Assembly (NCBI GenBank): GCA_018398585.1
Contig: JAGTTD010000008.1
Coordinates: 10,552,501-10,616,500 of the forward strand
Direction: 5' to 3'
From: Simmondsia chinensis
Taxonomy: Eukaryota > Streptophyta > Magnoliopsida > Caryophyllales > Simmondsiaceae
Length of the DNA stretch: 64,000 nucleotides
Part shown: positions 54,971 to 64,000 of the stretch, one piece after another
Layout of the letters: each line of letters starts with the position of its first letter
How positions within the stretch are numbered: position 1 is the first letter of the stretch
Made by a program: the position numbers and the translations under genes
The notes under the pieces: generated by a model
The model's database searches: none
What the model was told of the DNA's origin: nothing
Seen by the model: only the letters and a program-made list of their open reading frames with translations

Positions 54971-55460
54971 TTCCCTTCCCCTTGAAAACATTCTTTTCCT
55001 CAATAATGAAAGAGATTTGAGACTTTGAAAATCACTTATTGATGTAAAGCAAGAGTTGAATGTGAAATTCCCTTGCTGACATTTTGTAACTCCAGAGGAC
55101 TTGGCCTGAATCTGAAATGTGACTAAACAGGTTTCATGTTGTCAAGTATATAGGGATATGTCTCTTATTCCTACTCCTATTATTGCATTTGGATGCCTTG
55201 AACTCATTCGGAGGTCTTCCCAATTCGTACCCGATCAGCCACCCTCTAAAGAGTCTTGTTTTAACACTCATATAGCCCAGCGTTTGTATTTCGCGGCTGA
55301 AATTCCAGCTCTTTAGTGCACTGCCGCAACAATGGTGGAAAAGTTTGCATATCTCCTCCCATTTTAGAGGTGTCCCTTTGAAATCTTGAAGGTGCTTGAG
55401 GCCTATATGAAGGATCTTGAAGCTTGGGAAGAAGTTTCAAGACAGTCGCAGCACAAACTC

Positions 55461-56636
55461 CTAATTTGTAAATTTTATGTTCTTGCTAACAACTTGTCTT
55501 GCTGAATCAAAGTGACCTGCAGCAATTACTTCCAAATGCATTTCCCATTGATAAATTGGCTTCTGAAGTAACACTCCATGGTATTCGGGAGGCCTAACAT
55601 TAGCTTGTACTTTTGGAAGATGTCCTTTGCACCCAACTTGATCAATACAAACTTCAAGCATGTCCAAGTCATTGCTGAACTCCTTTTTCTTGACCTGAAC
55701 AGCTAACTCCAATGCTAACTTGTCCAATTCTTTTTGATCAAGGGACCTATTGTTAGTGTTCTTAGTTGCATAAACACCAACTTCACTCATTTGATCTTGC
55801 CCTTTGATCGAGTTGTGCAACTCTCCAAACTGAAATGAATCGCTTGCTTGCATTTGTATCAATTTATGTTGTGTAGGCTGTAAATCAGCAGCAAGATCTT
55901 GAATTGAAGCTAATACGTTCAATTTGGAAAGTTGATCTTGCACTTTTGAAGGTTCCAACACTTCCTTATGCTGCCATGTGATCATATTTTGCAAATATTT
56001 CAACTGAACATGAGATTTCTCCTCTAGAATCTGCGATTCTGCGGCAATAACTTCTTTTGTGCACCTGGTTGGAGTGATTCTATCTTCATCTTGTTTCAAC
56101 ACTTGAATAAACTACAGTAGAACATCATTCTGAGCTACAGATTTCACTTGTTGCTCTTCCACTTGTCGAATTTGTTCAACTATTTGCACCGACTCCATTT
56201 CAACCTGACTTGAATCTAATCCTGCTACCACAGCTTCAGAAACTGGTTTCATAGAGCCGTTCAACAATTCTTCTGACTTGTGAGCTTCTTCTTCGACTTT
56301 ACCATGTCCAAAGCCAGCTCTAACAGCACAACCATCCATTTCTGTCTCCACTAAGTGCGATATATGCAGCAAATTAGTGGCTTTGTCTTCCATAGTCATA
56401 ACCACAACTTTATCTAGCTCATTCTCTTGATTAAGCTTCTCCTCATTCAAATGATTCACAGGTAATAAAGGTCCCACACTGGAGGACACATTTTGTCTCC
56501 TGAATTGTACCTGCAATGTATCAAACATTTCATCCAACCACTGCATTTGCCGCTTGCAATAATTGGCAATCATCTCCTCAAACTCCGGTGATAGCTTGTT
56601 AGCTCGACCAGATGTCATGTTCGATTCCATGTTCAC
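55461..56636 (-). pseudogene. Unrecognised 391-codon ORF with one in-frame stop
   Basis: One continuous minus-strand frame from a Met at 56636 to a stop at 55461, broken once by TAG at 56112-56114. The N-terminus (MNMESNMTSGRANKLSPEFE, then MQWLDEMFDTLQVQFRRQN) is helical, the middle is Glu/Gln-rich (VEQIRQVEEQQVKSVAQ) and the C-terminal half has repeated LNVLASIQDLAADLQPTQHK-like helices. No zinc knuckle, protease or pol motif and no family recognised. It sits where gag would be in an LTR element of the gag-only type, so it may be a structural protein or captured sequence. One stop in 391 codons shows recent decay compared with other elements here. Confidence 0.6.
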
Positions 56637-56850
56637 TGAATAATTCTGAGCTTAAATTAGTGCCATTGCTTTTAGAGTGTGTGATTAGTTCCATGTTAGG
56701 GTTTATAATTTATAGAGATACTAATTTTAAGATTGTTTTTGACATCGCCCTTGTTGTTGACATTCAAATTGAAAATTGTGTTGAAACATCTTACACTAAT
56801 TGAATTGAACTATGCTTTTTAGGTATGTTCTTGGCATAACTTATGAGAAT

Positions 56851-57204
56851 ATGGTGCCTAATAAACAATGGATGCATTTTGTTCATGATCGGGTGAGTTT
56901 AACATATCAAAATGGAGTTCAAAGTTTTTTAGACTATGCCGTGGAAAGAAAAGGAAGAACTTTTGCTTGTCCATGTACTAAATGCAACCTACGTGACTTT
57001 GGAGATCGCGAATGGGTAAGAGGTCATTTACTTAGATATGGGATAGTGCTAAGTTATACTTTTTGGTATGACCATGGTGAGAGTCAAGTTGAAACCGAAT
57101 TCGATTCTGAAGGAGAAAGTGATGATGATCTTAAAGATGAAGATGATCTTGAACTTGATGCCGATGGTAATAAGACCGAATTTACATCCTTATCAGAAGG
57201 GTAA
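56851..57204 (+). pseudogene. CACTA TNP2-like transposase, N-terminal Transpos_assoc domain
   Basis: The frame opens MVPNKQWMHFVHDRVSLTYQ, followed by GVQSFLDYAVE, then RTFACPCTKCNLRDFGDREW and VRGHLLRYGI, which is the Transpos_assoc domain with its C-P-C-x2-C motif (residues about 1-75). An acidic tail follows (EGESDDDLKDEDDLELDADG) and a stop at 57204. The start at 56851 was chosen because related proteins start a few residues before the W-M; a Met at 56812 in the same frame lies across a likely splice acceptor (CTTTTTAG at 56820). In complete elements a Transposase_21 domain with the catalytic residues comes next. Here it is absent. Confidence 0.85.
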
Positions 57205-57790
57205 TAAGACCAAAATAAATGCTGATTCATATACATTTTCAGCTGCTGAGAAGCGTAAATTTTGCCATCTCTTAAAAGATTTAAAGGTTCCAGATGGATT
57301 TTCGTCTAATATTTCTCAATGTGTGAACATGAAGGAGAGTAAGATATCGGGATTGGGGAGTCATGACTGCCATATTATTCTCGAACATCTACTTCCTCTA
57401 GTAATACGCGGTCTTCTTACCAAAGTGGAGCGCGAGGCACTAATTGAGTTATCAATGTTTTTTAAGATCTTGTGTGCTAAAGGAATAAATTTGGATGAGT
57501 TGGATCAAATTGAGGCTCAAATTCCATTTATACTTTGCAAGTTAGAGAGGATCTGTCCCTTGTCATTTTTTGATGTTATGGTGCATTTGCCTATTCATTT
57601 AACTTATGAGGCTAAGAATGGGGGCCAGTTCAATTTAGATGGATGTTTCCTATAGAGCAAGAATTATATCATCTAAAGTCTTATATTCGGAACAGAGCTC
57701 GTCCAGAGGGCTCAATTGCTGAGGGCTACATAGCAGATGAGTGTATGACATTTTGCTCTAGGTATTAAGAAGACATGAAGACAAAGTTTA
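57205..57790 (+). pseudogene. CACTA TNP2-like transposase, DUF4218 region
   Basis: In the frame of the ORF at 57068-57655: FCHLLKDLKVPDGFSSNISQ and CVNMKESKISGLGSHDCHII, then LLTKVEREALIELSMFFKIL and CKLERICPLSFFDVMVHLPI. This is DUF4218. A one-base shift near 57630 moves it to FPIEQELYHLKSYIRNRARP then EGSIAEGYIADECMTFCSRY, the conserved end, with a stop at about 57767. A 12-bp direct repeat, GGTAATAAGACC, at 57166 and 57200 marks the junction with the preceding N-terminal domain, where the catalytic domain should be. Confidence 0.85.
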
Positions 57791-58211
57791 GTTATCCTAG
57801 GAGAAATGAAGAGGAGTACAACTACGAGGGAGGCTTATCTGTTTTTTGTTGCACTCAAGCATGCGAAGAACGTCCGAGACGCCTTATATTATAGAAAGGT
57901 TTGTAGAAAGGGGCTTCTTTAAATATCCTAACAATAAGTAGGGGCTTCAAAGCTTGTAGTTTAGGGGTGCGCTTCTTCCAGAACCTTGTATAGGTTCTGC
58001 AAGAATGGCTTTCTCTAATAGAGGCTTTTGTTGCGGAGCTTGCTGCTTTTCATTTTGATAGGATAGGAGTAGGTGCTTGCTGCTCGCTCGCTGTCTACTA
58101 TTCTGGACGAGCATTAGGAGCCGCCTCATTTCCTACTATTGACAATGATGAGTTGGATAAAGCTCATATGTACATATTAAGGAATTGCATTGAAGTTGAA
58201 CCATATCTCGA
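57791..58211 (+). pseudogene. CACTA transposase linker and disrupted exon
   Basis: KTKFSYPRRNEEEYNYEGGL then SVFCCTQACEERPRR continues from DUF4218 to about 57880. 57890-58110 has no match to the family and may be a small insertion. Coding resumes with SGRALGAASFPTIDNDELDK, AHMYILRNCIEVEPYLE near 58098-58211, ending at a GTAAGA donor at 58212. Confidence 0.65.
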
Positions 58212-58295
58212 GTAAGACACCATAACCTTATGACAAATATGTCAGATTTTTCGTGTTCACAGTCGCCAAATTAATCACTTTTTATGATTTTATAG
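58212..58295 (+). other. Intron in CACTA transposase gene
   Basis: Donor GTAAGA, acceptor TTATAG; removal joins EPYL to D-QFAEAVAF in frame. Confidence 0.7.
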
Positions 58296-59196
58296 CCAGT
58301 TTGCTGAAGCTGTTGCTTTCAGTGGTGTTGATTTACGTGGAGAGGAATATGATGCAAAATTTATGCATTGGTTCAAATATGAGGTAAATACACTATTTTG
58401 GATTTCAAATTCTTGCACAATTTAACTTCTTATTAAGTCATTTATATAAATGAAAACAACTAATTTAAGTTAAATTTTGTAGGTGGCACGCCTTTCTGAG
58501 CATGATAAAAGTAAAAAGATGGAAGACTTGTTGGCGTTGTCTCGTGGCCCTACTCAATACATTACAAGCTATCAAGGATATATAGTTAATGGACATCGGT
58601 TCCATACAGAAGATCGTGACAAATTCTTGAAGACTCAAAATAGTGGTGTGCTTGCTATTGGTAATACTGATAATAGAAGTGAAAATGTGGAATATTATGG
58701 GGTATTGACAGAGGTACTCAAGTTACAATATCTTGGTGGAAATAGAGTGGTATTATTTCGTTAAAAATGGTGGGATGTGTATGGAAAGGGAATGGTTAAG
58801 GATGAATATGGGGTTGTTAGCATTGATCCTAAGCATAAACTGAAAATAGACGAGCCATTTGAATTGGCTAATTAAGCAAGACAAGTATTTTACATCACAG
58901 ACAACGAGAGGAAAGGATGGTATGTTGTTGTTGAGGTTCAACCACGTGGCTTATATGAGGTCGAACAAAATGATGATTCCAATAATGTAGATCCTTGTGA
59001 AGCATATCAACAAGGCGAACACTTCAAGCCCAATTTGATATCATCCATCGCTTCAACTTTGGATGATATAGTCAACTGGATGAGGATGGATATAAAGCCA
59101 ATGGCTGTTGAGGACGAAAAAGAAAAGAACATGACCTTATTTTCTTATTTTCCCGATTTTGTTATTATTGTCTTGAGTTTCTATCACATCGGCTGA
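58296..59196 (+). pseudogene. CACTA TNP2-like transposase, DUF4216 region
   Basis: QFAEAVAFSGVDLRGEEYDA then KFMHWFKYE, an intron at 58384-58482 (GTAAAT...TTTGTAG) and VARLSEHDKSKKMEDLLALS. The DUF4216 domain follows: YYGVLTEVLKLQYLGGNRVV and KWWDVYGKGMVKDEYGVVSI, then ARQVFYITDNERKGWYVVVE and PRGLYEVEQ. Two stops interrupt (58762-58764, before KWWDV; and before ARQVF). The final coding trace runs to a stop at 59194-59196. DUF4218 and DUF4216 accompany the transposase in many plant CACTA elements. Confidence 0.87.
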
Positions 59197-59349
59197 CTTG
59201 TTTTCTTGAATTCTTTCTACTAGTGAAGCGGTTTGATAATAGTGTAAAATAAAAGGTGATGAAGTCAGACGTATGCCAACTTGCTGGGTTGTTGTTATTG
59301 TTGTTGTTGTACTGACTTGTCTCTTTATGTGAGAGGACGATATTTCAAA

Positions 59350-61204
59350 GTAAAGTTATTAATAAGCCTTCTTCTTCAAAAGCTAATAAACAATTCCTAT
59401 CCCCGGGAGCATTATCCAGAGGTAGTCAGGGGTTAAAGGCTTATATTACCACGAGAAATAGGCCTATTACACTCAATTCAGTTGGAGCTATTCATATGCC
59501 TTCCCCTTCTACAATTAACAACCATGATACACAAGTTAGAGAAGCTAATATGATGTCTTAACCAATTAGATCACGTGACGCTTCATTTGAAGCTCCTAAT
59601 CGTACATCTAACCATATGAACTCGGCAAATGCTTTGCAAATTGAAATGGAGTTGGAGAATCATGAAATTGAAAATGAAATTGATGTTGATAAACAAGGTA
59701 ATTGTTTTTCTTACTCTTTGTTAAAAATGGTAAGGCTTTGATTTCTTGTTAGCATGTAATCACTTTTTTGCTATTGGTAGATTCTACTGAAAATAATGAT
59801 GGAAAGAAGAGAACAAGACGTGGAAAGAGCAAATGCAAAAATGTGGCAACTCTAAAACCTGGAAATAAGTTACCTATTGAAATTTTCCAAAATCGCTGTG
59901 TTGGACAAAATGCAAATGAATTTTCTCGACACTTTGGCAAAATCGTATGTGATAGAAATGTTGTTCCAAGAAGGAAGCGCTCATGGGATAAAATTGATGC
60001 GAGAGAGAATGAACACATGTTTGTTGTAGTCCTGGTAACTTAACTGTATAATGTAGTTTATATTTTTCATTTGTAAATAATTATGCAATGATTGTTAGAT
60101 ATTTAATTTACGATGACAAAATTTGATTAGCATGACAAGAAATTGAGTTTACTTATTTGAATTAGGACAAATTTCATGACGAGAATGTTGACTTGAAGGA
60201 GTATCGCAAAGAGATCTTAGATCATATGCGGTGCTTGTGGAAAAATTGGAGAGGGGACTTGTATCGGTTTGAGATTTTGAAAAGGCCGAAAACAAAAAAT
60301 CAGCCTTCGCCGCCTCCCAACTTTACTGTGGATCAAGCTTTGAAAAAAGCAGCAATAGATCCGCCTCCAGAAGGGTGGGATAAGCAGGATTGGGTCAGGA
60401 TTGTAAAAAATTATTATGCATCTGAGGAGTTCCAGGTATAAATTCTCCCTCCTTTTTTTCCATTTTATTATTTTTACTTCTATTCATGGACATATTAACT
60501 TTTTAATATTTGAAACATAGGCTAGAAGTGCTAGAAACTCCAAAAATAGGGCCGGGCTTTCGAAAGAACGTACTTCATTGCACTGGTAGCAGAGCTCATA
60601 GGCAGATTTTCAAAGATATGGTATGCAACTGAAAATTTCAATATTTTGTTTTTTAATTTTTTTCCTTTAGTGTAGAATCTAACTATTGTTTGATTGTAAA
60701 GACTCAACAGAATGGGAAATGTCCTAATCTTGGGGAGATGTTTCTGGCTAAACGTTCAAAGGGTGATAAGCTGGCGACACATGAGCTTTTGTCAACAATA
60801 TGTATGTAGAATTTAAATAATTAATTACTTGTTGTCATGTATAATTTACTCCATTCTTAGTTCACACTACTTTGTAGGAAAAAAATGTTGATATCATTGA
60901 AGAGAATCTCACCTTATCTAACATTTAAGTTGCTGAAAAGGTCTTCAACAAATGTCAAGCTCATGGTCATGTGTTTGATTATGGGGGAGGAGTAAGGCCT
61001 AGTGATTTGAGAGGACCATCTTCTACCAAGGCCGAGCTTCTTGAAAAACTTCGTCAATCTGAGAAGGAAAAGCAAGAACTTTTTAAAGAGAATAAGGAAT
61101 TTGCTGATTTGGTAGCTAGAGTAAAAGCACTAGAGGATGGAGGTCGTAACAACGGGTCAAGTACTCCCTCTCGATCTACTGAGATGGACGACTACATTGA
61201 TTAA
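59350..61204 (+). pseudogene. CACTA second gene, Transposase_24 (Ptta/En/Spm) type
   Basis: Six exon-like pieces with GT-AG introns: to 59697; 59781-60034; 60176-60435; 60521-60620; 60702 to about 60797; 60878-61204. Domain wording: NRCVGQNANEFSRHFGKIVC and WDKIDARENEHMF; LDHMRCLWKNWRGDLYRFE; then GWDKQDWVRIVKNYYASEEF; ARSARNSKNRAGLSKE; GKCPNLGEMFLAKRSKGDKL; and a C-terminal coiled coil (AELLEKLRQSEKEKQELFKE). Lesions: a TAA in the first piece (MMS-stop-PIRS), a frameshift in the fourth, a TAA in the last. This is the second protein class typical of CACTA elements, likely binding subterminal repeats. Confidence 0.85.
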
Positions 61205-63245
61205 ATATTAATAGGTATGTGGTAATCTCCTTCTTTTTCTTCTCTCTCTTATTTTGCCCTTAGTTTTCGCTTATGTATGTTGATATATACATAAGAATAC
61301 ATTATTGAGTTATTTGGAATTGTTCTGGATTTGGACTTTGTGATTGAGTTCTATGTGGAATTTGAGAATGTTGTTGATTTATGCGTCAGATTGTGTACTA
61401 TGGAGTTTGAGATATGGGAATATTTTTGCATTCATTAATATACAGATATGCGGTGGGTTTCTACTATTTCAAGCTCTAGGCTTAAGGCCCTGTGATAGGT
61501 GTTTTTATGCTGCTAAACTCTAGTATGTTAGGCTTTATGGGCCGTCAGTGATGTATAGAGCGAGTTTTTGATTTGGCATTTTGAAGTAAGTGTGGATAGT
61601 AGTTTCACATGGTGCCGGGGTTGTTATTGTGTGGCTGATTATGCTCTTCAGAAATTGGATTATGTGCCTTTCCAATTTTCTATGTGATTGTTGTGGTTAA
61701 CATGTGTTTAATTCTTGAGTGTGATTGTGAACTTGTTGGAATGGAGCTTTGAACCTAGAATTGGCAACTCTTAGGTTAGGCATGTCTAATTGCACAATCT
61801 TGGACCCGGTGTGTGGATAGAGCATTGCATGTTTTGAGTTTAATCATGGATTGGATATTGTTTGTGAGAATTGGTGTTTCTTGCATATGTTTGAGTGGCC
61901 TAAGTGAAATAGATGATTATTGTAAAGAAAGGCTTAGAGAACTTGTGAGTTCTTATTGAAAATCTGTGTGATTTAGTGTCTTAGTCTCCGTGTTGGTGTC
62001 TCATGTATTTCCCAAAGCTATGTTGGAAGCAAGTTGAACATATATTGGTACTTGTTGCTTGAAGTGATGATAAACATGTTGTTTATGGACTGTTTCAAGT
62101 TGAATTTGTTGCTTTATGTTGGTTTTGAGCAATATTTTGTTGCTCATACTAATTTTACTGCAGTTGGGACTGTATGTGGCTGAATTTTGGGCAATTTTGC
62201 TATCATTTCATTATGTTTTGCTAAATTTTAGCTATGAGTTGGGAAAACATGATATTTTTGAGTCATATGTGGACTTATGTTGTCTTAGGAGACTTGTATA
62301 CCCTTAGGATTATTGTTTCATGCCTTTTTTTTTTTTTTCCCTAGTTTTGGGAAAAGGGTAGGGCATAGGTCTTGTGTAAACCTTGATTAACCATAGGTTT
62401 GGTTTATTATGTTGTCTGCTCATATTGGGTTGTTTTGAATGTTGTTCATGATGGAGTTTTGTGATGCAATGTATGAATTGATTTGGCTAACTTGAATTCT
62501 GGATGAATTGCATGTTTAGCTTGGATTTTATGTTGATTGCCATGAATTATTTGGAATTGTTGATGAGTTTGGATTTTATGTTTTGAATTTGTGAGACTTT
62601 AATAGAGTCCTATAATTTGGAGATTGGATTTGCGATTGTATTGTATTAAAAAGTATACAAATTTCCTTTTTTGTCAATTTTATGCTAATTATTTTAATAT
62701 AGTTTTTATCTATTTTATTTTTTTATTGCTTGGTCTGTTATGTGTCTGTACAATTGCTTATATGACAAGAATTTTCTAACTTGAGTGTTATATTTATTTT
62801 TTTCAGGTGTTGGAAGACTACACTGGAAATTCTTGTTTTTGTTGGAACTTTTATTTACGAACTTTTGTTGGATTTATAGTTTTTGCTAAGTTGTTAAGTG
62901 ACAAATTTAACAATGTACGCTTTTAGTATTTTTTGTATGTAAATTGGCTTTTATAAGTATTTGAATATTTAAGTTTCAATGACATCTTTACTTTTTATTA
63001 GAATTCGTTGTTACATTGAATGATATGTAAGAGTTATTTCTGTATGATTATACTATACTATTTTATAGGTGCTATACTGAAATTAAACATTGCCATACTA
63101 CATCTATGCACAGGTGCTATGAACAATCTGATAATTGTCCTTATATGGATTTACAGGTGTTGCAAACAATCAGAAAATTATTTTTATATTACATAAATGT
63201 ATAGGTATTTATGAATGTATATATTGCACTATATGAATGTACAAG
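61205..63245 (+). other. 3' transcribed-type and spacer region of CACTA
   Basis: No ORF of note; T/G-rich with many TTGGATT-TTGTG-GATT words. GTATGTGG near 61215 and TTTTTTTCAG at about 62798-62807 could be the ends of a long intron in the 3' untranslated region. A roughly 70-base unit with GGTGCTAT and ACAGGTG words is repeated near 63068-63215. Confidence 0.4.
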
Positions 63246-63781
63246 ATTTTTAACGTCGATAAATTTTTCTGTTAGAATTTTCTTTGATGGGGGAAGCATT
63301 TTTAATGACGTATTTTGATGTCATTAATAGATGGAAGATGTTTTAATAACGATTTATTATTGTTATTTTTTAACAACGGTCTATATTGTCGTTGCTATTT
63401 CCAATTAGCAGCGCAAAAATTTTTAACGACGGTTTTTGTCGTCGTTAAAACTTTTTCCTAAATGACGGTCAATATTTGTAACAACAACAACTATTGTCGT
63501 TATTAATCAACTTTTTAACGATGGTGCCACCTGACATTAAAGACTTTACTTTTAACGACAACATGTGCCGTTGTTATTGATTTCACTTTTAACGACGGAC
63601 ATAATATACCGTCGTAGATACTTTTTAAGGAAGGCTCATTTTATCGGTCGTTGATCCCACATAGTATTAACGCCGGAAGCAATAACGACGACAAACGATG
63701 GGAAGTTTCTGCCATTGTTAATAGTATTAACGACGGTAAAGTAGACTTTTAACGACGATAATCGTTGTCGTTAATAACCCT
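63246..63781 (+). repeat. CACTA right subterminal repeats
   Basis: A dense array of TTTTAACGACGG, GTCGTCGTTAAAA, TATACCGTCGTAGATA and variants, in both orientations and repeated more than a dozen times, with many CG-to-TG/CA differences. It is richer than the left array. Confidence 0.85.
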
Positions 63782-63794
63782 TTTTCTTGTAGTG
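63782..63794 (-). repeat. CACTA right terminal inverted repeat
   Basis: TTTTCTTGTAGTG, the perfect inverse of 52079-52091; outside it lies GACTTTG. Confidence 0.92.
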
Positions 63795-63820
63795 GACTTT
63801 GCCATAAATTAGATGCAAGA

Positions 63821-63831
63821 CAAGTGGGAGA
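63821..63831 (+). other. PPT of copia element 2
   Basis: CAAGTGGGAGA, then TTGTTAGG; the usual copia arrangement before a TG-starting LTR. Confidence 0.7.
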
Positions 63832-63832
63832 T

Positions 63833-64000
63833 TGTTAGGAACAGTGTCCTGAAATTCAGATTTATTCTGAATATATTATTTTAATTAATAAATAAAATTG
63901 AAGTCCCAGTCATTTCCTCGTCAATTTTGTGTAAGCCAGCATTTATACTGTGTGTGATTTTTTTTTGGGAGACATCCATGAGATAGGTGTAGTCCTCAGA
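63833..64000 (+). repeat. 3' LTR of copia element 2, cut by the window end
   Basis: It starts TGTTAGGAACAGTGTCC and matches 45329-45490 with about 20 differences. Only the first 168 bases are in the window. Confidence 0.85.

Larger units (their letters stand above)
54301..56640 (-). mobile_element. Fragment Y: LTR plus internal region of a second minus-strand element
   Basis: An LTR-like block of 670 bp (54301-54970) starts TGTTATGATTG and ends GGATCATAACA, with inverted TG...CA termini like those of the gag-only family. Directly inside lies a purine tract on the minus strand (AAGGGGAAGGGAA, 54983-54971). The internal region holds the 391-codon ORF below. The right LTR and PBS are missing; CACTA exon sequence follows at about 56821. 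Fragment Y sits inside fragment X, so it inserted later. Confidence 0.65.
52079..63794 (+). mobile_element. CACTA (En/Spm-type) DNA transposon, 11.7 kb
   Basis: Terminal inverted repeats CACTACAAGAAAA (13 bp, perfect), subterminal repeats built on TTAACGACGG/CGTCGTTAA words, a TNP2-like gene remnant and a Transposase_24-type gene, all plus strand. Flanks are ...TATGGA left and GACTTTG right, so a GA dinucleotide is duplicated; CACTA elements normally make 3-bp duplications, so one base may have been lost or changed. It interrupts copia element 2 just before its 3' LTR. Remnants of two LTR elements lie in its first intron. Confidence 0.92.
45329..64000 (+). mobile_element. Ty1/copia element 2 with about 2.5-kb LTRs, split by CACTA
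   Basis: The 5' LTR spans 45329-47866, then PBS, a long AT-rich leader, degraded gag-pol (49800-52078), the CACTA insertion (52079-63794), PPT (63821-63831) and the start of the 3' LTR at 63833, which runs off the window. The first 160 bases of the 3' LTR match 45329-45490 well. RT/RNase H wording (SIMYAMLCLRLDICYA, STFKHVFTLGMGAI) identifies copia. The coding part is badly decayed. Confidence 0.88.

Overview
The window reads as plant nuclear DNA, most likely a dicot, from a heterochromatic, transposon-packed region. No single-copy host gene, rRNA or functional tRNA gene is supported. Nearly everything recognisable is a retrotransposon (Ty3/gypsy of at least three lineages; Ty1/copia) or a CACTA DNA transposon. 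Almost all coding regions are broken by stops, frameshifts or insertions. The plant assignment rests on Athila- and Tat-type gypsy elements, a SIRE-like copia element, plant CACTA transposase domains (DUF4218, DUF4216, Transposase_24-type) and GT-AG introns inside the CACTA element.

Layout. 1-740: edge of a copia-like element on the minus strand. 1640-2480: five-copy tandem repeat of about 181 bp. 3420-8520: old gypsy pol on the plus strand, split in the integrase by a gag-only LTR element (5108-8098) with a 5-bp target duplication. 10233-10780: minus-strand gypsy RNase H scrap. 11205-17360: Tat-type gypsy element 1, whose LTR carries a 71-bp minisatellite. 17370-23975: 5'-truncated Athila-type element with its 3' LTR. 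About 23990-45320: Tat-type gypsy element 2, split twice, by an Athila derivative lacking pol (25613-31470) and by a SIRE-like copia element (35275-43950). 45329 to beyond the window end: a copia element with LTRs of about 2.5 kb, split just before its 3' LTR by an 11.7-kb CACTA element (52079-63794). That CACTA element itself contains remnants of two further LTR elements.

How the parts relate. The nesting gives a relative order of insertion: Tat element 2 is older than the Athila derivative and the SIRE-like copia element; copia element 2 is older than the CACTA element, which is older than the LTR elements inside it. Several elements look non-autonomous: the gag-only element at 5108-8098, the Athila derivative, and the CACTA element, whose TNP2-like gene lacks the catalytic Transposase_21 region. 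These would depend on proteins made elsewhere in the genome.

Less routine observations: a small family of gag-only (TR-GAG-like) elements; an unrecognised 391-codon minus-strand ORF; tRNA-like 96-bp tandem repeats in Athila 3' regions; an antisense coiled-coil ORF downstream of a Tat pol; periodic palindromes in a copia leader; and recurrent GTGTCGACAC-type palindromes in a SIRE-like element. All boundaries and domain calls were made by reading the sequence and its translations by eye. No database search was run.
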